Assembly: GCA_948567375.1 (NCBI GenBank)
Contig: OX419760.1
Span: forward strand, 7,564,001 to 7,628,000
Length of the DNA stretch: 64,000 nucleotides
From: Lunularia cruciata
Taxonomy: Eukaryota; Streptophyta; Marchantiopsida; Lunulariales; Lunulariaceae
Reading direction: 5' to 3'
Shown: positions 35,491-44,560 of the stretch, one piece after another
How the letters are laid out: every line of letters starts with the position of its first letter
Position numbering within the stretch: position 1 is the stretch's first letter
Made by a program: the position numbers and the translations under genes
The notes under the pieces: model-generated
What the model was told of the DNA's origin: nothing
Databases searched by the model: none
The model's input: the letters and a program-made list of their open reading frames with translations, nothing else

Positions 35491-37727
35491 GGGAGAGGTT
35501 GAAGGAGTCCTGCAAGAGTGGGGAGAGGTTGAAGGAGTCCTGCAGGAGCTTGATTAGAAGCTTTGTTCTGTTGACAAAGTAGGCAGCTACGCACATAGTC
35601 CATCATGTCATTGCTCATCTTGGGCCAATAGTAATGGCGCTTGACTGCATCCAAGGTCTTGTCCACTCCGGCATGAGTTGCAATGGCCAAATCATGACAT
35701 TCCGCTAGAATGGTGGTGCATAATTTTGGGACATTTGGGATCCATAATCTGTCATCCCGAAAGGTGAGTCCTTGGGTGTTGGTGACGCCTTTGGACGATT
35801 GTGCTTCAACAATTTGTGGATCAGTGTTTGTAGCAGCTAGAATCTCTTGCCAGAATTCAAGGTTAATCTTAACCTCTGCCACCAAGTTGTTGGCCATTGG
35901 CATGCGGGTGAATGCATCTGCAAGTTGCTTCTTACCTTCCACGTAGGTGATTATCATGTTGAAGCATTGTTGCCACTCTGCCCACCGAATTTGGCGACGA
36001 GATAGATCCTTTTGCGTCTCAAGGTAGACTAGAGGTTTGTGGTTTGTCTCTACTACAAATGCCTTCTCGCCCAGGTAGTGCTTCCAATGCTTGGTTGCTA
36101 GAACGATGGCCAGCTCTTCTCGTTCTGTGGTGTGGTAGTTGCGCTCTGCCGGTAACAACTTTTGAGAGAAATATGCAATTGGATGCCATCCGTCATGCCA
36201 CTCTTGTTGTAGGACTGCTCCTATGGCTACGCCTAATGCATCTGTAGCCAACTTGATTGGACATTTTGGGTCATACCACTTCAAGATTGGTGCATGCAGC
36301 AAGGCGGCCTTCAATTCTTGAAAGGCCAACTCTTGTGTAATTCTCCATGTCCACTTCTTCCCCTTGCCAAGTAGTGCCATTAAAGGTTGTGCAACCTTGG
36401 AGAAGTCCTTGACAAATCTATGATAGAATCCCGTCAACCCCAAGAAGCTCTTAAGTTGAGTCTGATCTTCTGGGGCACTCCATTTTTGAATGACCTCTAT
36501 TTTATCAGTCAATACTTGAATGCCCTCTGCACTTACTCTATGTCCTAAGTAGTCAGACTTGCCAAACTCACACTTTGAGATTTTGGCGTATAATTGATTC
36601 TGTCTTAGAATCTGGAGGACCTCTCGTAGATGTTGTTTGTGTTCTGTCATTGTGCTACTATATACTAAGATATCATCCAAGAAGACGATAACAGACTTAT
36701 CCAAGTATGGATGAAATATGTCATTCATTAGACTCATGAAAGTGGCAGGCGCATTGGTGAGACCAAAAGGCATCACAAGATACTCAAAGTGGCCATACCT
36801 AGTTCGAAAGGCAGTTTTGTACACATCCTCCTCTGCAATTCGGATTTGATTGTAACCGCTCCGCAAGTCCAGTTTGGTGAAGTATCTCGCTCCATGGAGT
36901 TGATCAAACAAGTCATCCATGCGAGGTAAGGGGTATTTGTTCTTCATTGTTTGCTGATTGAGACCCCGATAGTCAATGCACATGCGCATTGTACCATCCT
37001 TCTTCTTCACAAACAAGACAAGGGCCCCATATGGTGATACGCTAGGTTGGATGAACCCTTTCTGTAGCATCTCCTCAATTTGAGTCTTACACTCCTCCAA
37101 CTCATGAGGTGATAGGCGATATGGGGCCTTACAAGGAGGTGTCTTCCCTGGGAGTGTCTCTATTTTGTGATCTACTCACCTTTTAGGTGGTAATCCTGAG
37201 GGTAGATCATCGGGAAAGACATCTTGAAACTCATCCACCACATCCTTCAATTTCTCCGGAATTTGTCCAGCGAGTTGTGCACTCTGGACTTCTCTTATTA
37301 GACCCATAAAACATCTATCGGTCTTATAGACAGTTGTTGTCCCTACAACATATAGAGGTAGTTTCTGCCTGTGTGATTTTTCTTTAACCCCAATGATTGA
37401 CCATTGGTGGGTTCTCACTACTTTCTTCCTCCAATCCACCATTGGGTTGTACTGCTCCATCCATGGCATGCCTAAAATTGCATCATAACGGGCTAATTGT
37501 ATCACTCGCCACTCAATTGCTTCCTGATATTCTCCTACAGAGAGAGTTACCCGTCTAGGTAATGATTCAATCCTCTCTGTTTGCCCATTTGGTAACTCTA
37601 CTTCTTCACTTCCATCTCTCTCTAGATCCATTCCCAATCTTATTGCGACAGAGCGAGACAAGAAATTCTCTGTTGCTCCTGGATCTATTAATACTCTCAC
37701 TTGATTACCTTCTAGAATTCCATCCAC
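35490..37727 (-). pseudogene. Pol of the LTR1 Gypsy element: protease, RT, RNase H, partial integrase
   Basis: From the 37727 end: protease-like VLIDPGATENFLS (usual DSG or DTG active site changed to DPG) and ARYDAILGMPWMEQYNP; a stop codon at 37176-37178 in the same frame; then reverse transcriptase with [40 protein letters not shown] and the catalytic FLDDILVYS; RNase H with [16 protein letters not shown] and [11 protein letters not shown]; and the integrase HHCC domain [10 protein letters not shown]...[10 protein letters not shown]. The frame then runs through a duplicated AGLLQPLPT into LTR sequence. Apart from the stop the frame is open for over 700 codons, so this copy is far younger than its host element. 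Confidence 0.92.
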
Positions 37728-37834
37728 AACAATCAGTTGAGAGGTTGCTTTTTGGGCTCTTTGTGCATTATTCTTCTTCCTTCCCTCACTTCTTTGTTTC
37801 CTTATTGAGCCAGTAAGGCCGCAAGGTACATTTA

Positions 37835-38920
37835 CTAGTGATCTTTGTTTTCCGAAGTAGTTTCCACCTCCTCCTCTTCAATGTGCCTCTCTATGTTGTT
37901 CAAAGATTGCCTGTGCAAAGGCCGAGGGCCTCTAGGGAAACGGGTGCGGCAATTGGTAAATATGTGCCCAATACGGCCACAATTGTAACAACGGTGTTGT
38001 TCTCCTTGAGTCCCTTCTCCTCGTGTGACTCCATCTCTTTGTTCTTCTACCCGTCCCCGCTCTCCTTGACGTGGTCGTGCTCCTCGATCCCGAAATCGAA
38101 GGTTGCCCAATTCCATTGGTATTGGTCCACCCATGTGTGGCATTTTGGCGTGATAATGATAAGGTGGAACTACTCCTTCACCTCCACCTAATGCTCCTAC
38201 TATTCTCTGTGCACAAGCAATGGCTTCAAATATTGTGCGAGGGTTTTGCACCATGACTTCTTGGCAAATCCGCTCTTTCAACCCTCGTTTGAAATTGTCA
38301 AGAGCCTCTGCTGGACTCATGTTGGTAATTGCGACTTGTAGATCCAGAAACGCCTCCACATACTCTTGTACTTTATTCTTTTGTCTCAATCCCCATAGTC
38401 GGGTTCGAGCCATCTGCACAGAATCCACCGATTGGAAATTCTTCAGCAATCCTTCTTGCATTGCTGTCCATGTGACCTCCCTTCTCTCTGCCAGCATGGA
38501 TCGTTCCCAAGCATCATACCATGTGAGGGCTTTATCCGTCAAGTACCCACATGCAAATACGCTTGCAGCATGCTCAGTGATCTCTGTTGAGAACAATCGG
38601 AAATATTGATTCATTCTCGAGATCCAATTTTCCACTACTCCCATCGTACGCTGCCCCTTGTAAGGCTCGATGTTGCAGGTCTTCTTCATCCGGAGTAGCA
38701 ATGTGGCTTCACCGTTGATAGGGTTCGTAGGCACGGGTGCCTCTCCAAGCACTTCAGTCGCAAGTACTAGGTTTTGAGGTGGCTCTTCTTCTTGCATGGC
38801 TTGATTGTTCCTCAGGATCTGCACTTGACTTTGTAATGTCTCCATGGTCATCTTAATCTCTCGAAATTCATTCAACATCCCTTGCATTCCTTGCACCAGC
38901 TCTTGCAACTACGGATCCAT
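37835..38920 (-). pseudogene. Gag of the LTR1 Gypsy element
   Basis: Capsid and nucleocapsid polyprotein of about 361 codons. The natural start appears to be ATG at 38920-38918 (MDP), followed at codon 4 by TAG (38911-38909), most simply a CAG-to-TAG change; after it the frame is open to 37835. N-terminal coiled-coil-like segment (LNEFREIKMTMETLQSQVQI), retrotransposon gag core (YFRLFSTEITEHAASVFACG, LTDKALTWYDAWE, VQEYVEAFLDLQ), an RG-rich linker and the CCHC knuckle CYNCGRIGHIFTNC. It ends with TAG-TAA, and pol lies in another frame. Confidence 0.88.
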
Positions 38921-38953
38921 GGTTCCTGCAACATCCAATTGCTAACATCTACT

Positions 38954-39157
38954 TCAATACAGAGTCAATGTAATCACTCTGGAAGGCGCACGAACTATCG
39001 GAACTACCATTGGGACCTTAGAAGCTATCACTCGTTGATAATACTCCTCACCAAAATTCCTAACCACAAAATCTCTAAACATCACTTTTGGCCTCACTAC
39101 ATAACGGATTTCTACTTGAGTGTTGAAAGGGAGAGGATTTGGGACATTCATATCCAT
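38954..39157 (-). CDS. Leader ORF-b of the LTR1 element, unknown small protein
   Basis: 67 codons with an ATG start, lying between the primer site and gag and in the same frame as gag. The predicted protein has MDMNVPNPLPFNTQVEIRYV, then VMFRDFVVRNFGEEYYQRVI, then SKVPMVVPIV. It aligns with leader ORF-a through the pattern PF-N/S, V/I-x-V, FG-x-E-Y/F-x-x-R-V, S-x-x-P, V/I-V/L-P-I/V-V. No known family comes to mind. The start lies four bases after the stop of ORF-a (TGATAAAATGG), suggesting reinitiation or a shared transcript. Confidence 0.55.
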   Translation of the reverse strand: MDMNVPNPLPFNTQVEIRYVVRPKVMFRDFVVRNFGEEYYQRVIASKVPMVVPIVRAPSRVITLTLY

Positions 39158-39161
39158 TTTA

Positions 39162-39383
39162 TCATAATAGAATATAGATTTTCAAATCCCACTCTCTGTC
39201 ATATATCACCACAGGTAGAATCACCGGGTTTGGTGAGTTCATCACTCTGTCTATGAATTCAGCACCAAAGTGATAAACTAGCGATACCCTCATCTGCTCA
39301 TGCTGGATATACATAACCTTGATGTGGAATGGGTTTGAGAATGGAAAGCTAGGTGCAGGAAATTGTCCCCCCGGCGCATCCAT
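39162..39383 (-). CDS. Leader ORF-a of the LTR1 element, unknown small protein
   Basis: 73 codons with an ATG start, first ORF after the primer site. Predicted MDAPGGQFPAPSFPFSNPFH, then MRVSLVYHFGAEFIDRVMNS, then PNPVILPVVIYDRE. It resembles ORF-b in length, spacing and the FG.E(F/Y)..RV..S..P..(L/V)P(V/I)V core, which points to an ancient tandem duplication of a small accessory gene. Plant Ogre/Tat elements carry an extra ORF upstream of gag, but nothing here shows homology to it. Not recognised. Confidence 0.55.
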   Translation of the reverse strand: MDAPGGQFPAPSFPFSNPFHIKVMYIQHEQMRVSLVYHFGAEFIDRVMNSPNPVILPVVIYDREWDLKIYILL

Positions 39384-39510
39384 CCCATCCGCTCTCTAAA
39401 GTCCTTCTTAAGTCTAGCGATTACTCTATGTTCTCCACCTCATATTACTCAGTTTCAGTAGTTTGTGCTATTCCAAGAGGGGTGATCCACTCTCTTGGAC
39501 TAGAACACTC

Positions 39511-39522
39511 GCTCTAATACCA
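39511..39522 (-). other. Primer binding site of the LTR1 element
   Basis: The minus strand reads TGGTATTAGAGC one base inside the 5' LTR, one mismatch from the plant initiator tRNA-Met primer site TGGTATCAGAGC. Confidence 0.9.
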
Positions 39523-39523
39523 T

Positions 39524-40256
39524 TGTAATACTCCGAGGACAAGAGAAGAGAGAAAACACAGATTGCACACTCAAACATTTGATGCCCCAAGGGAGCACCT
39601 TCTCTTTATTATATAGACAAAGAGGATCTACTCCAAGGAAGCTCCACCATAGGATTAAAGACACCGATAGGTGACATGTCAGCAAGCTCCACCCTTGGAT
39701 TACTTACTTGGATGGGTGACCTGTTTGGTCTAGGTCCTATCTGGTTGGTCAAACAAGCTTTGACCGGAGGGAATCTTTTAGGGAATCTTCTTGTAGGAAT
39801 CTCAGAATCACGTAAGGTACCGTTGGAAAGCTCTCGACAAGACAAAGCAGGGGAGAGGGAAGGCCAGACTTTCCTTTGTTGGGGGGGAAGTGCACATTTT
39901 TGAGGCCTAATTCATCCGTTTAGGCCTCCGAAATTGCCTTCAAAGATTTCAGGCATATTTTGGTTCCTACTCTATTAGTAGAAGTCCCCTTTTGGTGATA
40001 CCTCTTTCTGATCTGTTTAGTCCATCATGTGTAACATCCTTCCAGATGTTACCAAACCAATTCTCACCTTTAAATCATATGTCTAGCTATTGGTTCTAAG
40101 GTTCTCAAGTCTATTTTGGTTTTTGCCCTATTAGTAGAAGTACTATTTTGGTGATACTTCTATCTGATCTATTTTGACCATCATGTATAACATCATTCTA
40201 GATGTTACCAAACCAAATTTCACATCTAGATCATATGGCTAACCCTTGGTATTACA
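39524..40256 (-). repeat. 5' LTR of the LTR1 element with duplicated U3
   Basis: 733 bp with inverted termini TGTAATAC and GTATTACA. It is about 140 bp longer than the solo LTRs at 3850 and 30479 because 39957-40112 is tandemly repeated as 40113-40256 (period 156). Confidence 0.92.
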
Positions 40257-40539
40257 ATTCTCTATCATTTTTTATGTCCTATCACAATGTTGTGATTTGA
40301 AGCTTCTTTCCAAATCTCTCATGGTAGTAGCAATCACCATGGTGTCAATCAACTCAAAGGCATAGATGGCATTCAAGATTACTTTAGAATAGGAATCATT
40401 CTTTCAACTTGTATAAAGTAATCTTGTAGTGCATGACAAGGAGTACAACACTTTTTCCTTCAAGGAGTGCCTTCTGTTTGTGAGACTCAGATCTATGTTC
40501 CAACTATGAGTGACCTCTAGCTTATGTGGATTCAAGAAG

Positions 40540-41215
40540 TCCACAACTTACCAATCATTGGTCACTTGGGTGGATAAAACCTTGAGTACTCTCCAACATC
40601 AATGGTGGTGGCCAAGCATAGCACAAGAAGTTGAATTTTTTGTTTGATCTTGTGAGAGTTGCCAAGGCAACCAAGTCAACAACCAAAAACTAGATGGACT
40701 CCTTCAACCAAAATGGATCAAGGTCATACCTCCATTGTGGTGTTTATTAATAAAATTTGCTAGCATAATTCTATGGCACCCATCGTGGATATTCCCATGT
40801 TAGCCAAGATTTATTTTAACATTGCTTACAAGCACCATGGGATGCCAAGGGTTCTCATATCCAACCGTGACCCTCATTGGTAAATTTTGGCAAGCACTCT
40901 TCAAGCTACTTGGCACCAAGCTTGCCTTATCTATGTCCTATCATCCTCAAATTGTTGGGCAAACCAAATATGCAAGTTATACCTTGGAGAATATGCTTTG
41001 TGCCTTTTTCAATGTCCACCATACCAATTGGGATTTTTATCATGGTTGTTGAGTTTACCTACAATAACTCCAAGCAAGCAAGCACCAGATTCTCTTATTT
41101 CCTCCTTAATTTTGGCCAAGACCCACTTGTTATAGATTCTCTTCTTGCTCCCTTGCCATCTCATATTATTCATACTTCCATCTTCTTGTCCAAAATATCT
41201 GAATCCTTATAACAA
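40540..41215 (+). pseudogene. Integrase remnant of the plus-strand LTR2 element
   Basis: Continues the pol broken at 35154. Zinc-binding region QWWWPSIAQEVEFFV, SCESCQGNQVN and KLDGLLQP (40600-40710), then catalytic-core blocks KHHGMPRVLISNRDPHW and LSMSYHPQIVGQTKYA and WRICFVPFSM (40830-41010). Several frameshifts and stops. Confidence 0.8.
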
Positions 41216-41549
41216 GCTAAATCTCATCTCCTTATTACTTAAAATTGGCAAATGCTATATGTTAATCAGCATTATCATGATCTCACCTTTCAAATAGGTG
41301 ATAAGGTCCTGATTTCTTCTATTAATATACCCCTCTCACTTGATACCCAATTTCATAAACTTGCTTTTAATTGGATTAGTCCATTTGATAGTACCCAAAT
41401 TATTTCTCTTATTGCTTCTCAACTTTCTTTGCCTAGTCATATGCAAATCCACCTTGCCTTTTTGTTTCAAAGTGAAACTCTTTGTTTCTAATCTATCTTC
41501 CCTTTCTGTTTGTGTCCAACCTCCTCTTCCTCACACCCTTATCAACAAT

Positions 41550-41735
41550 CATGAAGAGTATGAAGTTGATCATATCTTTGCACATTGCGACATCCACATG
41601 GCTGCAAACAACACATTGAGTACAAAGTCCTTTGGAATGAGTATCCCTTTCATGATGCCACAATGACAATCTTTCTTGTTTCCATAATGCACAAATGGCA
41701 ATCCAAGATTTTGAAGGTTCCATGGCAACAAGGAC
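41550..41735 (+). pseudogene. Chromodomain remnant of the plus-strand LTR2 element
   Basis: HEEYEVDHIFAHCDIH, then after a frameshift EYKVLWNEYPFHDAT. It aligns with the minus-strand copy at 5945-6110. The purine-rich GTGGTAGAGGAATA just before the 3' LTR is the likely polypurine tract. Confidence 0.75.
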
Positions 41736-41760
41736 ATCACCAACTAGTGGTAGAGGAATA

Positions 41761-42184
41761 TGTAACAATATGGAGTTAGTTGATTAGTTAATAGAGGCTA
41801 ATAAGTTAGCAAATAGGCCAAATTAGCCAACCAATCTAAGAATTTTCTAGAAACATCTATAAAACCTCTTTGAACTTACTAAGTATCAAGTAATATGTAT
41901 GCCAAGTAGGAAGCTTCTAAGAGGAAGCTTCCCAACTAGCTTATTTTTCATCCTAAGTAGATGGCACTTAGGAAAATGCTTCCCAGTTGGCTTAACTTGC
42001 ACTCCAAGAAGGTGGCTTCCAGTGAGAAGCTTCCTTGGGAACTTCCCAATAGCCTTGTATGATTCTTGTAAATACCAGATCTCAAGCTCATGTTAAGTAT
42101 TTGGTGGTTTTCTCATTTGAGAGTCCTAATGTGATCTTCCACTTTGGTCTTCTATTCACCTATATCTCTCCTTGGTCTTTTACA
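41761..42184 (+). repeat. 3' LTR of the plus-strand LTR2 element
   Basis: 424 bp from TGTAACAATATGGAG to CTTGGTCTTTTACA. It contains GAAGCTTC at about 41910, 41924 and 42028. Confidence 0.92.
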
Positions 42185-42189
42185 CTAAC

Positions 42190-44560
42190 ATTATTGCTCC
42201 ATCAAGGAAGATTGCAAACCTCTCGTCCAATCTGATGGTAGTGAAGCAAAGAATGGAAGGTCCTCTTGTACTTTTGGAGATAGACCATCTCTTGTCTACT
42301 ACAACAACATCTTGAGAGAAAGTGATCTCTCTTCCATCTTAGTCACATATGTCTTTAAAACTTCCTTATCAACAATAACAAAATGAGAGGAAAGTAGAGG
42401 TGCCAAGAGAGCCAAACTACCCAAAAAAAAAGTATACGTGTTGTCTCCTCCATAAATAATATGCCTACCTCCATGCACAAGATTGGTAAAGATATTTTTC
42501 TATGTACCAAGTCCCCTATTACACACTCAAATGTCCATGGTTTAATAACATCACCAAAGACTCCCATAATCCTCCTATCAAAAGCTTTCAGATGTGATAG
42601 GAAAGTCAAGGAAGGGAGAACCATGTGGAGAAGGTATGTTGGTCAACAAGCAATGCTAGGAGAGTATACCAAATACCACATGTGGATCTCTTAGTAGAGT
42701 ATTGTCATCCATATGGATAATATACTCTACAAAGGTAGCATCTAAGTAGCGTATGACAAAATCTTTGGATCCTATTAGCACTCCAAGAATAGATAGTCCA
42801 TCTATAGATATGATACACCCCTTTGGAAGCTCAAGGTAGGGAGGGGTACCTAAAGGGGACCATGCTTTGCACTTTGATACCTTGACTCTCAAGCCTACGA
42901 GTTATAGCTTGGTAGTCAAGTGATCAAAAGCATGCCTAATCTGATCTATAGTGACCACAATGTGTATATCATTGCCAAGGAGGTAAATATAAAACTTGGT
43001 ATGGCCAAAGTAGTAGATAAGAGAGCTTTGAAGTGAACCATGGCAAAAGAAGGTCCCCTTAAAGGATCTCCCTATTGTGTATTCACACTAACTCAAAGAT
43101 GGTGACTTCTTCTTGTGACCAACCATGCTGGTAGTAAAAGGAATCAAGAGAACTATATAATGACCGTACAAAAGGAATAAGACTCACCAAGGATCCACCA
43201 GCCTCCTTAAGCTCTCTAGAGATGGATGCCCAAGAGATGTTATAAAAGCATTCTCAATATCCACCTATAGGACAATCCACTCTAGATGGATATCTAAGAG
43301 TGCCTTGATGCCTATAGATATAACTTCACAACCTCCAAGTGTAACTACTCCAAATTGATGTGGACTAAGGTGCTATGAAAAGTAAGAATGATATCAAAAA
43401 ACAATGGTGTGGCTAACCAAGTGCAAAATTATCTCTCCAATAGCAATTTTTCTAATGCTCCTTGTGTCCTCTCCATTACAATAAGTCAACTAGCACCTAA
43501 CACTTGACTAACTAACTTAGGAATATTTCTCCTTGCTACTAATATAGTGGTCTAAAATAGTTTTATAAATCCACTAGAAGGATCATCTACCATCTACCTA
43601 ATAATCATCTCTAACATACTCATCTACCATTCTTGACAAGCCTCTTGAGGAGAGGCAACGGGCAATGCACAATGCTTGTGCAAAAAGTGACCTATCAAGT
43701 TATAAAATTTGCTCTTGTTGATAATCCAATAGCTCTTATGGTACTCCCTCTCCTACCGTAGGATTCTATGAGCATAGGGAAAAGATAGTCTCATCTATGG
43801 AGCTAGACATATACAAGGGTCAAGACTGACGCCATAAACCACTCGGCCATCTCTCCTATAGTAGTCATTTAAAATTTTAGATGTAATGCTTGTATTGCTC
43901 TACTAAACTCTCTTGCTTGACTCAATGTCCTGCACTATCAAAATTGAGTAGAATTTATGGTATCCTTGGGCAAAACCTATCTCCTAAAATGAGCAACCCT
44001 TAAAAACTCCTCTTGTAGGGTAGCCCAATCCCCCACTTGGAATTGATGAAATTTAGCATTCACCTCTATATGCCCCGCATTTCCTACTCTAGCATAATGA
44101 AGATACTATCAAGGGAGTAAGAGGAATAGGAACCATGCTAACGCATCCAAGGGATCATGTGCCAAAAAATCAAGTGGTAACCAAAAATCCTATCTAGCTT
44201 TGTCATGGAATGTACACAGTAGTTTATGGAATAGATGTGGACATGGGAAACTATTTTCAAATAACCCCAAAATACAACCTCCCTAAGATGCTAACCATCT
44301 CACAACTCTATAAGTATTCCTTGAACTATCAACAAAGGGATAGAGGAAGCATGCATAATTGCAATGTTGTTGCTATTGATGTGGTTGCTTATCTAACATG
44401 AACATCCCAAGTGGTCCAATTATAGTCCTTGTGCATCCTTCCCATATGGGTCTTTACTCCTTGTGAGGTAAAGCATAAGTTACACATCGGGCATGGTGTA
44501 TCTTGAGTTGCTCTGGGCAGCCCCACATGGGGAAGTGTAGCCATAGCTAGCACAAGAATA
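42190..44560 (-). pseudogene. LINE-like reverse transcriptase gene, decayed
   Basis: Minus-strand blocks in order: a C2H2-type finger CPMCNLCFTSQGVKTHMGRM-H (about 44500-44430); RSIRKIAIGEIILHLV and HLSPHQFGVVTLGGCEVI (about 43480-43330); LQVDIENAFYNIS, motif A (about 43265); AGGSLVSLIPFVRSLYSS; GDPLRGPSFAMVHFKAL (about 43050); a degenerate catalytic loop YLLGNDIHIV (about 42970, family YxDDxHI); and KCKAWSPLGTPP, GLSILGVLIGSKDFV and DPHVVFGILS (42870-42660). This is the non-LTR type of reverse transcriptase, not Gypsy. Many stops. The 3' boundary near the Gypsy LTR is uncertain. Confidence 0.8.

Larger units (their letters stand above)
35155..40256 (-). mobile_element. Young LTR1 Gypsy element with 3' deletion
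   Basis: Minus-strand Gypsy element of 5.1 kb inserted in the plus-strand element. The 5' LTR is 39524-40256 with ends TGTAATAC and GTATTACA; the 3' LTR is truncated (35155 to about 35490). Flanks GTTCT and ATTCT agree at four of five bases. From 5' to 3' on the minus strand: primer site, two small leader ORFs, gag, protease, reverse transcriptase, RNase H and the integrase zinc-binding domain. A deletion removed the integrase catalytic core, any chromodomain and the start of the 3' LTR, fusing pol to mid-LTR. With one truncated LTR and no integrase it cannot move alone. Confidence 0.92.
29714..42184 (+). mobile_element. LTR2 Gypsy element with nested insertions
   Basis: Plus-strand chromovirus-type element whose 5' LTR (29714-30086) and 3' LTR (41761-42184) are 12.5 kb apart because other elements sit inside it. 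In order: primer site, gag leader, LTR1 solo LTR 30479-31074, LTR2 solo LTR 31106-31978 (holding an inverted LTR2), gag, protease split by LTR2 solo LTR 33164-33589, reverse transcriptase/RNase H, LTR1 element 35155-40256, integrase and chromodomain. Removing the insertions leaves an internal region close in length to the 4.7 kb of the minus-strand copy at 5910-10621. Target sites CCAAT and CTAAC differ by two C/T transitions. Confidence 0.85.
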
